DNA from: Poriferisodalis sp965214215 | GTDB lineage: Bacteria > Actinomycetota > Acidimicrobiia > Acidimicrobiales > Poriferisodalaceae | Direction: 5' to 3' | DNA length: 64,000 bases | Assembly (NCBI RefSeq): GCF_965214215.1 | Contig: NZ_CBDCBD010000003.1 | Location: 992,001 to 1,056,000 of the forward strand | Shown: positions 8,084 to 16,712 of the stretch, in pieces | Position numbering within the stretch: the first letter of the stretch is position 1 | Layout of the letters: each line of letters starts with the position of its first letter | Made by a program: the position numbers and the translations under genes | Notes under the pieces: model-generated | Database searches by the model: none | Seen by the model: the letters and a program-made list of their open reading frames with translations, nothing else | Told to the model about the DNA's origin: nothing

Positions 8084-8521
8084 TCAGCGACCCGAGTGCC
8101 CGAATCCCCCGAGACCCCGTTCGGTCTTGTCGAGCGCATCCAACTCGACCCACTCGGCCTGGGAGACACGCTGGATCACCAGCTGGGCGATGCGGTCGCC
8201 GCGTTGGATCTCGTAGGGCTCGGTCGGGTCGGTATTCAACAGCAGCACCCGCAGCTCGTCCCGGAAGCCGCTGTCGATCAACCCGGGCGAGTTCACGCAG
8301 GTGACCCCGTGCCTCAACGCCAGTCCGCTGCGAGGCTGCACGAAACCCGCATAGCCAGGTGGGATCGCAACAGCGATGCCCGTTGGCACTATCGCCCGGC
8401 CGCCGGCTGCGGCGAGCGTGACCGCCTCGGCGGCCAGCAGGTCGCATCCCGCGTCGCCGGGCTTCGCGTAGGCCGGCAACGGAAGGTCCGGATCAAGGCG
8501 TCGAATCGGAACAGCCACCAC
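8084..8521 (-). CDS. dut: dUTP diphosphatase
   Basis: A trimeric dUTPase (145 residues) that hydrolyses dUTP to dUMP and PPi, keeping uracil out of DNA. The conserved motifs are present in order: AKPGDAGCDLLA (motif 1, about 19-30), QPRSGLALRHGV (motif 2, about 62-73), NSPGLIDSGFRDEL (motif 3, about 77-90), GDRIAQLVI (motif 4) and the C-terminal GRG-like RGLGGFGHSGR (motif 5). Start is GTG at 8521. Just upstream, divergently, is the 5'-truncated giant repeat gene, so little room remains for a dut promoter unless it lies within that sequence. Confidence 0.96.
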   Translation of the reverse strand: MVAVPIRRLDPDLPLPAYAKPGDAGCDLLAAEAVTLAAAGGRAIVPTGIAVAIPPGYAGFVQPRSGLALRHGVTCVNSPGLIDSGFRDELRVLLLNTDPTEPYEIQRGDRIAQLVIQRVSQAEWVELDALDKTERGLGGFGHSGR

Positions 8522-8638
8522 GGCGAGAACTGTAGGTGAGGCCCGAACAGTGTTGACCGGTGTCGGGCGCGGCGCACGTCAGGGATCTCCGCGACGGCCA
8601 CCGTCAGCGGCGCGGGCCTCGCGGACCGGACACTGACG

Positions 8639-11600
8639 GTGACCACCGCCCGCACCGGGTCGGTGACCGTGCGGGTGACCTGCAGCCGCAGCAACTACAC
8701 CACCGCGACCAGCACAGCGACGTTCACCAGCCGCGAGCAGCGGGTGAGCATCAGTGGTTTCGGCGGCGACGCCGAGGACGGCCCGGGTGTGCTGGCGGAC
8801 AATTTCAGCGTGTCGCCGTCGGGGGCTGACTGCACCGCGACAAGGGTGTCGGGCATCACGGCCCGCTTCGACTTCACTGATGACACCTCCAGCAGTCGGG
8901 TGCTCGAGGTCGACACCGGCACCGCGACCGGGACGATCACGGTGCGCGTCACCTGCACAGCGACGGGCTACACGGCAGGGTCCGACACAGCAGTGTTCAC
9001 CGCCCGTCCGGGTGTGAGCATCACCGGCTACAGCGGGGCGTCGCGCAACGGGGCGGGCTTGATGACCGCGTCGTTTTCCGTTACGCCGTCCAATGCGGCC
9101 TGCACCGCGACAAGGGTGTCAGGTATCGCCGCGGCCGTCGCGGTGGCGCCCCGCTCCGGCGCGGACCGTGTTGTCAGCGTGACCACGACCGGCACCGGCA
9201 CGGTGCAGGTCAGGCTGCGTTGCACGGCGGCCGGCCGTGCGGCAGCAGAACTGACCGTGACGTTCACGGCCCGCGCGGTCAACCTGACGGTCACGGCTCG
9301 GGCGACCTCGGGTGGGGAATGCTCGCCCGACGCGTCCCCTCCGGCGGGCGCGGATGCCGCGTGGGACTGCTGGACCGGAACCGATCGTGCCCTCACCGCG
9401 GTGGTGACCGCGACCGCGTCGGTGTCGGACATCGCTGTGGCATGGCCTGCCGCATCCCGCACCGGCGGCGTCGCCGTCACGGCCTCTCAGAGCGCCGCGC
9501 TATTCGACGAGGTCACCGGCCGCTACCAGCGCAGCAGCACAGCCTCCATCACCTGCACCGCCGACGGCGCCGCACGGGCGACGACCAGCGTCGCCGGCGC
9601 CACGGCGCACACCGCCGCGTTCGCGATCGACTGCCGCGACCCGGTGCGCATCACCGGCGTCGGCGGCGCGACCGGCACCACAGCGGCGCTCGCGGACGCA
9701 TTTGCGGTCGCTCCCGCGAACGCGGCATGCACAGCGACGCGGGTCTCAGGCATCGTCGCGACGGTGGCGTTCAGCGACGACTCCGGCAGCAGCCGCACCG
9801 TGACCGTCACCACAACAGGCACCGCGACCGGCACTGTGACGGTGAAGATCGCGTGCACAGCCACGAACCATGCCCCCACCGAGGCGACCGCAGCATTCGT
9901 CCGCACCGGGGCCTGCAGCGAGGCACTGGGCAGCCTCGGTGCAGGCACAGTGACACGTTCGGGCACGCTGGCGGCAGGCTGCGCGTCGTGGAAGAAGGGC
10001 AACGCGCAGTCCCCGCACTGGGCGCGCCGCTACACGCTCACCGTTGCCGCAGCGTCGAAGCTCGACGTCGGCGTGTCGTCCGCAGCAGCGGACGTGTTCG
10101 TGTACATGCTGACTGGGACAGGCGCCACAGCGACGGTGGCAGCGTCCGATGACGACTCGGGCACCGGCACCGACGCCGAGCTCAGCGGGGTCGCCCTCGC
10201 CGCGGGCGTGGCCTACACGATCGAGGTCACCACCCCGACCGCGAATGTCACCGGAGCGTTCACGCTCACGCTCGCCGTCACGCCCGACAAGCCGCCGGTG
10301 AAGATCATCGGCCTCGCCGACGGGTACGGCATCGGCCAGACCCAGGCCGCGGCAAGCGACGACTTCACCGTCGAGCCCGACACAGCCGCCTGCACCGCCA
10401 CGCCGTCGGACGTGAAGATCAGCGTGGGCCAGCGCGCAGCGCGCACGGTCTCGCTCACCCGCGCGGCGCCGTTCAGCCAAGACGTCACCGTTTCTTGCAC
10501 TGCTGCGGGACGCTCCCAGGGCACAGCCAAAGCGACGCTGCGCGGGCATCTCGCGATAGCCAGTCTGACCGTTTCGGGAAGCGGCTGCGCCAAGACCGCA
10601 GGCGGTACTGCGGACTATGGGTGCACCGTGCCGGCCGGCGGCACGCTCGTGGTCAGCGGCACGGCGCAGGGTCCGTCGAGTGCGTTGAGTTTGGCGTGGG
10701 CGGCGACGGGTGGCGCGGCGGTGGGCTCGCAGTCTCAGGCTAAGGCCCAGACGGTCGCGGCTGATGCGGCCCCGGCGGTGTTCTCGCGTGCTGCCGCGGC
10801 GACGGTGTCGTGCACAGCAGACGGAACCCTCACTTTGACCGCCACGGCAGGCGCCCACAAACGCACGGTCACAGTCGCTGTCGCCTGCGGCCCCGTGCCG
10901 CCGGCGGTGGCCTGCGACGATCCGCTGGGGACCCTTCCCGAAGGGACCACCGCCCGGTCAGGCACGATCACAGCCGACGCGGACTGCACCACCGCGCACA
11001 GAGACAAGAGCGGCACGTTCTACACGCGTCGGCACACGTTCGCCCTCGACGCACCTGCGCAGGTCACGATCGACGTTGGCAACGACCCCGCCAACGCGGT
11101 CAAGCTCGACACCTACGCGCTGCTGCTGGGCGGCCACGGCGCCGACGGGGCGGTGATCGGCCGGGACGACGACGGCGGGCCCAGCACCGACAGCCGCATC
11201 GCCAAGAAACTGCCCGCCGGCGACTACACGATTGAGGCCACCACTTGGGGCGGCAGCCGCACCGGCGCCTACAAGCTCACCGTCGACGCGGAGCACGACA
11301 AGCACGTCAAGATCAGCGGCCTCGCCGGCACCGCCAAAGCCGGCACCGGCGCCGTCTCCGTGACAGCGGCATTCACCGTCGTCCCTGCCGCAGCCGCGTG
11401 CACCGCGACGCCCGCCACAGCCACGATCACCGACGGCACCGGCGCCGCGGACCGCACCGTGTCCGCCGATATCACCGCTCCGGGCAGCCTCGCCGTCACC
11501 GTCAACTGCACAGCGCCGGGGCACACCGCTAGCACCCAGACTGTCACCCTCACAGCCAAGCTCGCCGCAGGCGTCACGACTATCGGCGCTCGAGCGCTCG

Positions 11601-13492
11601 GCGGCGGCGAGTGCGACGCCGCCGAAACTGTGCCCGACGGCGTCGATGTCGCCTATGCGTGCACTATGGCGCGAGGCGGCACGCTGCGCGTCGAGGCCGA
11701 AGCGACCGCCACCGCAGCCGCGCTGAACGTGGCATGGGCAGCCACCGGCGGCGTCGCCGTCGACACCCAGACCCAGGACACAGCCGCCGCAGTGGTGGGA
11801 CCCGACGGCACCACCCTGCATCGGCGCACCGCCGCCGCCGCCCTGAACTGCACCGCCGACGGCACCGCCACAGCCACCGCCACCCTGGGCGGCACCGCCA
11901 AGACAGCCCGCCTGACGGTCACCTGCCAGCCGCCGGTGAGCATCAACGGCCTCGACGACACCACAGCGGACGGCACCGGCCAGGTCACCGTCACAGCAGA
12001 CTTCACCGTCACACCCGCCGACGCGGTGTGCACCGCGACGCCCGCCGGTGCCGCCGTTGCCGATGGCACCAATCCCGCCGACCGCACTGTGTCCGCTGCC
12101 GTCACCGCGCCCGGCAGCCTCGATGTCGCCGTGTCATGCACCAAGCCGGGCTACGCGCCCGCCTCGCAGCAGGTCACACTGAAAGCGACGCTGAAAGCGC
12201 AGACCCAGTGCTTCGAGGACATCGGGGTGCTGGCGCCGGGCGCGGTCACCCGCCACGGGACCATCGCCGCGGACCCCAAGTGCACATCACAAGTGCGTCG
12301 GATCGGCATCAGCGCCAGCTACGCACGACGGCACGCCTTCGAGCTCAAACGGACCATGTGGGTGACCGTTGAACTGGAGTCCGCAGCGTCGAACCCGAGC
12401 CGGCTCGACACCTACCTCGTGCTGCTCGACGGCGCACAGCCCGCAGGCAAAGGCACTGTGCTGCATTTCAACGACGACGTCGGCTCCCACGCCGGCACCG
12501 CGTCCACCAACTCGCGGCTCACCGGCATCAAGCTCGAACCCGGCCGCTACACCATCGTAGCCACCACCTACAGCCCCAGCCGAACCGGCAACTACGACCT
12601 CGCCGTATCCGCAGTCACCATGCACGGGCTCAGCACAAAGATGCACGCTGTGCCCGGCGAGGCCGCCACGTTCGTGTTCGGCTACCAGCCTGCCGACGCC
12701 CGCGTCACGGTCACCGGCCAGACCAACGTGAGCACCGTGCTCAGTTACGCAAGCGGATCGGGAATCCTCACCGCGAGTTCACCCACAGCAGGCCCCTACA
12801 CCGCCAAACTCAACATCGCCGTGCCCGACTCGGGCTCGGGCCATCACGCTGCCGCGCTGCTCGACATCGGCGGCACCACTTGCAAGACCGGACAAGCCGT
12901 CGTTGTGGGTGACAGCGTGTGTGCGTCGCCGTCGCGTTATGCGCTCACGATCTCCAAGACGTCAAGCGGCAGCACGGTCTCTGTGCCTGCGGGCTGCGTC
13001 ACCCATGTCCCCCGGGGCCGTTGGCACATGGCCTCCCAGAGCTGGCCCGCCGATGCCAGATGTTCTGTGCCGCACGCGAACGGGGACCGGCCGGCGCAGT
13101 TCTTCGTGTTCAGGGTGTACGACGCCGCCGCGGACGTGACCATTCGGCTGGGCGCAGTGACCTCGCCTAGCCCGCAAGACACCTATCTGGAGCTGTACCG
13201 GGCGACAGGCACCCAAACCGTCGGCGGTCGCGACACCGTCACGGTCGACCTAGACACGCCGCCTCCCAGCAGCCGAGCCAACAACAACGTCGACACCGGA
13301 TATGGGTACTTGGACGGGCACGCGACCGACTCGCGGCTGCAACTCGAACTGTCACAGGGCGTCTACGTGGTCGCGGCCACCGTTCCTCCAGCGACGGTTT
13401 CCGGCACGGAGGTCACGGCGGTCGGCCGGTTCACGCTGAACGTCAAGATTCCCTATCCGCAGCAGAGCGGGTCGGATCAGTCGGGGTCGTGA
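8639..13492 (+). CDS. Giant Cys-rich repeat surface protein, 5' end apparently missing
   Basis: A 1617-residue open frame made of tandem beta-sandwich-like modules. About seven copies of a module beginning [VI]-[KSR]-I-x-G and containing AACTATRVSGI or AACTATPA, then VxVxCTAxG, carry two Cys each that could form one disulfide. Interspersed are roughly four PPC-like domains (for example near 480, 780, 1210 and 1480) recognised by DTY..LL, acidic DDD turns and G.YTIEATT. There is no enzyme motif, TM anchor or LPxTG; it ends GSDQSGS. GTG 8639 falls in mid-module. Repeat homology continues in frame upstream to a TGA at 8537-8539 without any start codon, and no signal peptide exists, so the gene is 5'-truncated or misassembled. 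Homologues would be secreted adhesin-like proteins. Confidence 0.7.
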   Translation: MTTARTGSVTVRVTCSRSNYTTATSTATFTSREQRVSISGFGGDAEDGPGVLADNFSVSPSGADCTATRVSGITARFDFTDDTSSSRVLEVDTGTATGTITVRVTCTATGYTAGSDTAVFTARPGVSITGYSGASRNGAGLMTASFSVTPSNAACTATRVSGIAAAVAVAPRSGADRVVSVTTTGTGTVQVRLRCTAAGRAAAELTVTFTARAVNLTVTARATSGGECSPDASPPAGADAAWDCWTGTDRALTAVVTATASVSDIAVAWPAASRTGGVAVTASQSAALFDEVTGRYQRSSTASITCTADGAARATTSVAGATAHTAAFAIDCRDPVRITGVGGATGTTAALADAFAVAPANAACTATRVSGIVATVAFSDDSGSSRTVTVTTTGTATGTVTVKIACTATNHAPTEATAAFVRTGACSEALGSLGAGTVTRSGTLAAGCASWKKGNAQSPHWARRYTLTVAAASKLDVGVSSAAADVFVYMLTGTGATATVAASDDDSGTGTDAELSGVALAAGVAYTIEVTTPTANVTGAFTLTLAVTPDKPPVKIIGLADGYGIGQTQAAASDDFTVEPDTAACTATPSDVKISVGQRAARTVSLTRAAPFSQDVTVSCTAAGRSQGTAKATLRGHLAIASLTVSGSGCAKTAGGTADYGCTVPAGGTLVVSGTAQGPSSALSLAWAATGGAAVGSQSQAKAQTVAADAAPAVFSRAAAATVSCTADGTLTLTATAGAHKRTVTVAVACGPVPPAVACDDPLGTLPEGTTARSGTITADADCTTAHRDKSGTFYTRRHTFALDAPAQVTIDVGNDPANAVKLDTYALLLGGHGADGAVIGRDDDGGPSTDSRIAKKLPAGDYTIEATTWGGSRTGAYKLTVDAEHDKHVKISGLAGTAKAGTGAVSVTAAFTVVPAAAACTATPATATITDGTGAADRTVSADITAPGSLAVTVNCTAPGHTASTQTVTLTAKLAAGVTTIGARALGGGECDAAETVPDGVDVAYACTMARGGTLRVEAEATATAAALNVAWAATGGVAVDTQTQDTAAAVVGPDGTTLHRRTAAAALNCTADGTATATATLGGTAKTARLTVTCQPPVSINGLDDTTADGTGQVTVTADFTVTPADAVCTATPAGAAVADGTNPADRTVSAAVTAPGSLDVAVSCTKPGYAPASQQVTLKATLKAQTQCFEDIGVLAPGAVTRHGTIAADPKCTSQVRRIGISASYARRHAFELKRTMWVTVELESAASNPSRLDTYLVLLDGAQPAGKGTVLHFNDDVGSHAGTASTNSRLTGIKLEPGRYTIVATTYSPSRTGNYDLAVSAVTMHGLSTKMHAVPGEAATFVFGYQPADARVTVTGQTNVSTVLSYASGSGILTASSPTAGPYTAKLNIAVPDSGSGHHAAALLDIGGTTCKTGQAVVVGDSVCASPSRYALTISKTSSGSTVSVPAGCVTHVPRGRWHMASQSWPADARCSVPHANGDRPAQFFVFRVYDAAADVTIRLGAVTSPSPQDTYLELYRATGTQTVGGRDTVTVDLDTPPPSSRANNNVDTGYGYLDGHATDSRLQLELSQGVYVVAATVPPATVSGTEVTAVGRFTLNVKIPYPQQSGSDQSGS

Positions 13493-13537
13493 ACCGCTGA
13501 CTGTCCCGAAGCACTCAGACAGCCACTTGGAGATTGC

Positions 13538-14578
13538 ATGAACACTGGGTCGTCGATGAATCGCCGCCGCTTCCTGGCCGTAATCGGTGGCACCGGCATC
13601 ACAACTGTCGCCGGATGGGGAAGTTGGAGTCTCCTCACCGACAGCCGGCCGGCTCCAACCCTCGATGGCGGCCTACGAGAGATCGAGTCTGGTGTGGAGA
13701 TCGTAGAAGTCCAGCCCGGATTCGCGGACGCAACTGTCTGGAAAGGCCAACTATTCACCTTGCGCGTTGGTTCCGATAACGGTAGTGTGACCCTTCGATC
13801 GGAAACAATCGGCACCGACCACACAGTCCAAACACCCCACGGGTTCACCGCACGCTGCCTCGGTGTCATCGAAGACTCGATCGCGGTCGGTGGACATCAA
13901 CTTGTGATGACAGAAACCGTATCTTTCGATCATGGTACCGATTACGAATCGCTCCTTGCATCTGCGGGAGCAGAGTCGCAGCGGTTGCGAAATCAACCAT
14001 GGCGTGCCACAGCCTCGGGTCATCGTCATCAATTCTCGGAACGGCTCCCGATGCTCATTGCGTCTGAAGAATTAACTTCATGGTCACGAGACCCATTTCG
14101 ACCGGAAGATGAGTTCGGTGGTGCAGTCGGTGCGTTTGTCGGCGGCGATTCGACCATAGCCATCGAGCGATATGTATTCGCGGACAGTCCAGACTCGCTG
14201 TTCAAAGTAGAAGTCGGTGATATCGAGCAACTACTCGCCCGCAGCGGTGATGTAGAGGTCATAGCCGTCAACCACGGAGGAATATGGGGAACATGTCACG
14301 ATGGTTCTGGCCCGATATTGGTGATTGGAGATACATTGGGTACAACCGGCTACGAGGCGAATGGGCTCCAGCGGTTCAAGATCTCTCCCAACGAAAGTCT
14401 ATTGGGCGTGCATGCAGGCAGTCATGGGCTACATGTCGATGTGCTGAGTGCCGACGGAAGGCGGTTAGTAAGGTATTTCGAAGACGGAGAGGCAATTGGC
14501 ATCCGAGAAAAATTAGCTGAGTCTCCCATAGTTCATCAGTTGGATTCTGGGCTCGCTGTCGTATCCAGTTGGAACTAA
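13538..14578 (+). CDS. Tat-exported protein of unknown function
   Basis: A 346-residue protein with a twin-arginine signal peptide: MNRRRFLAVIGGTGITTVAG at residues 7-26. It is therefore folded before export. The mature part is beta-rich with no recognised domain or Cys pairs. GGAG lies 5 nt before the ATG at 13538, and a second ATG (13556) directly precedes the RRR. It begins 46 bp after the giant repeat gene. From about 13.5 kb the DNA becomes visibly AT-richer and uses A/T-ending codons, unlike the genes on either side, which suggests recent acquisition. Confidence 0.65.
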   Translation: MNTGSSMNRRRFLAVIGGTGITTVAGWGSWSLLTDSRPAPTLDGGLREIESGVEIVEVQPGFADATVWKGQLFTLRVGSDNGSVTLRSETIGTDHTVQTPHGFTARCLGVIEDSIAVGGHQLVMTETVSFDHGTDYESLLASAGAESQRLRNQPWRATASGHRHQFSERLPMLIASEELTSWSRDPFRPEDEFGGAVGAFVGGDSTIAIERYVFADSPDSLFKVEVGDIEQLLARSGDVEVIAVNHGGIWGTCHDGSGPILVIGDTLGTTGYEANGLQRFKISPNESLLGVHAGSHGLHVDVLSADGRRLVRYFEDGEAIGIREKLAESPIVHQLDSGLAVVSSWN

Positions 14579-14693
14579 TGATCAGTGGAATGCCGCGGAG
14601 TCAACATTAGAAGACATTGGTCTTGGATTCTTAGAACGGGCATTGACGCACGTACTCACTCATGCATACTCCTCTCAACAATAGGACAAGAAG

Positions 14694-15656
14694 TTGGCTC
14701 TAGAGAATAACACATGTGTATACGACCCTCCGGCATACGATAAAGACGCAGTCGCTAAACTCCGAAAGTCTTTGCCTGTTATCGGACATAAGGATGATTC
14801 TGTCACGTATCCTCTACCCGCTAGCATCAGAAGGGTTATCAACTGGGGATTGAGCAGCAGAGGCGAAAAATGGTATTACAATAGTCAAAACATGCCGGTC
14901 TGTAATCTCGACACCATGGATGTTGACGAAGTTCAGGATGCCAACGGAAAGCGAATTTTCTCCGCTAGCGGCTCTGGTTTGCAGTGTGACAAGAGTTTGT
15001 ATGCACCTCTGAGGGCCTTTCTGGAGAATACTAGCTATTTTTCGCGCACTTTTGGTGCATCGCTGGGTTCCGTATCGGTCTTGGCACACGGAGGTGGTCT
15101 CAGAACCTCGAACGGAAAGGACAGCTTTCACTATACCGGCAGCGCTATAGATATCTATTGGTTGGGCTGGAAGAACGGCAATGTCCATACAGCAAGCCGC
15201 CCGTGCAATGGCCAGGAAGAAATTGTTGACGTGGCGCGACATAGGCGCCTCGTCGCAATTGAAGCGGGCCTACGAAAGTGGTTTAGCTATGTGCTAGCCC
15301 GCAAAATTGACGGTCATCAGCATCATTTTCATGTAGACAATGGCTGTCCCGGTGGAGTTGCATTGCGCGTGAAGGCAGCGGCTGCAAAGCGACCCTACGA
15401 ATCCTGTCACTATTTTGTTCAAGATTGCATTAGAGCATTCACCGACATACCTCAAGAATACACCGGCAAGTGGGATGACGGTACTAGCGCCAACTTCGCT
15501 GTGCTACTATCGGACCTCGGCATGGAGCGACTGGATCCAGTGACAAATGTAAACGCATACCTGCTCTTCTTAGACTATATCATGATGCATGGCTTCAGCA
15601 ACAGTCGTGCTGGAACCTACCGGTGGGGGATCGATGTTGCGTCGGTTGTCACATAG
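14694..15656 (+). CDS. Peptidase M15/extensin-like putative DD-peptidase
   Basis: A 320-residue protein with an M15-type zinc site: SFHYTGSAIDIYW near 143-155 (His and Asp ligands) and HHFHVDN near 205-211 (His ligand), the spacing seen in VanY/extensin-like carboxypeptidases that trim peptidoglycan stems. The frame opens after TAG 14682-14684 with a weak TTG start, and no signal peptide is visible, so the 5' end may be lost or the start mis-set. The C-terminal 90 residues are of unknown function. Codon use is AT-rich as in its neighbours. It overlaps the next gene by 23 nt. Confidence 0.6.
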   Translation: MALENNTCVYDPPAYDKDAVAKLRKSLPVIGHKDDSVTYPLPASIRRVINWGLSSRGEKWYYNSQNMPVCNLDTMDVDEVQDANGKRIFSASGSGLQCDKSLYAPLRAFLENTSYFSRTFGASLGSVSVLAHGGGLRTSNGKDSFHYTGSAIDIYWLGWKNGNVHTASRPCNGQEEIVDVARHRRLVAIEAGLRKWFSYVLARKIDGHQHHFHVDNGCPGGVALRVKAAAAKRPYESCHYFVQDCIRAFTDIPQEYTGKWDDGTSANFAVLLSDLGMERLDPVTNVNAYLLFLDYIMMHGFSNSRAGTYRWGIDVASVVT

Positions 15657-16557
15657 AACCAATGCCTCGTCAGTAACTCGCGGGCGATTCAGGGTGCAGT
15701 TCCGGCACCGGCGAAAGTTCATCATGGGTCTAGTGCTCATGATGGTGGCTATGTTGATAGACCCTGTTGTAGAGAGGGCGGGAGGGACAGCAGCAGCTTT
15801 GGTTGCCATAGATGATGTGGTCGGTGAGGAACCTGAAATCAGGATGGCGCCTCCTTGGCCATTCTATGGCTTCGTTACAGGCGCACTATCTTATTGGGAT
15901 GACAGTCAAGAGACTTTTCATCTGCTGGAGATCGGCGGCACAGATGACTGCCCGACGCCACCTGTTGCCGATGATCGAGGAACCCAGATAAGTGGGTCGG
16001 GCGGATCGTCGATCTACTTCGCTCCATGGGGTGACTATGCGTACCCGCTGTTTACGGAATTGCTAGCACCTCTTGACTCTGAAGAAGTGAAACCGATTGA
16101 TATTTCGGTAGCTGGCGTCCCGGTACGTGATGCCGGCTACCCGAGCTGGGCTGTTGACGTTTCGATTGGAAGCAAGAGCCAGTGGTACATGCTCTCCTCA
16201 GGAAGATTCGACGAAGTAGACATTGGCCAAGTTGACGTGGACGAGAGCCTGCGGGAATGGTATGATGATTACTCGGCAGTATTCTTCGCGGGACACGATG
16301 GGCGCAACTACGGCTTGCAATATAGGGATCCCGAGGGAGCTTGTCCGTGGAATATTGCCTACGTAATTGACGGAAATTCTGGTACCTTGATTGCATGCGG
16401 CCAAGTCACCGGCGGCATAGCGTTCATCCGATCGAACGGGTCAAACGACGAGCCGTCGAGTTACCAGCTCCCGCGAACGTCAGAGCGTAACTGTAGTGAC
16501 GGCATTCGTAACGGTATTGATTTTGAGAGCATCAAAGCGAGACGTGAGATCGCGTGA
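15634..16557 (+). CDS. Secreted protein of unknown function, paralogue A
   Basis: A 307-residue protein with a basic N-terminus and a hydrophobic export-signal-like segment (MGLVLMMVAMLIDPVV near 31-46). The mature region contains APPWPFYGFV near 80 and a Cys-flanked C-terminal motif, CPWNIAYVIDGNSGTLIACG. Both motifs recur in the next gene (APSWPFVGVV and a CFSG to VACG segment), so the two are tandem paralogues of a family I do not recognise. The ATG at 15634 follows a GGGGGA run; the frame extends upstream to 15589. Codon use is AT-rich, in contrast to the GC-rich paralogue downstream. Confidence 0.6.
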   Translation: MLRRLSHRTNASSVTRGRFRVQFRHRRKFIMGLVLMMVAMLIDPVVERAGGTAAALVAIDDVVGEEPEIRMAPPWPFYGFVTGALSYWDDSQETFHLLEIGGTDDCPTPPVADDRGTQISGSGGSSIYFAPWGDYAYPLFTELLAPLDSEEVKPIDISVAGVPVRDAGYPSWAVDVSIGSKSQWYMLSSGRFDEVDIGQVDVDESLREWYDDYSAVFFAGHDGRNYGLQYRDPEGACPWNIAYVIDGNSGTLIACGQVTGGIAFIRSNGSNDEPSSYQLPRTSERNCSDGIRNGIDFESIKARREIA

Positions 16558-16712
16558 CGATTTTCTGCCAAGTTCTGACGGATCCTTTGATGATCGACGA
16601 GACGAAAGCGACATGAGTGGGACCTACGTAGTTCGCGCAAGGGTTTCGACGACGAGAGTATTCGAAGCGGGGACGGGAAACTGTCGGGCGCTCTGTGTCA
16701 CGGGAGACGAAT

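Noticed and set aside
8560..8829. Alternative start ORF for the giant repeat protein in another frame
   Set aside because: Its translation is Arg/His-rich and lacks the repeat motif; the real frame is continuous from 8540 and has no start there.
9746..10858. Long antisense ORFs within the giant repeat gene
   Set aside because: Repetitive Gly/Arg-rich translations that follow the repeats; the plus frame has the module structure.
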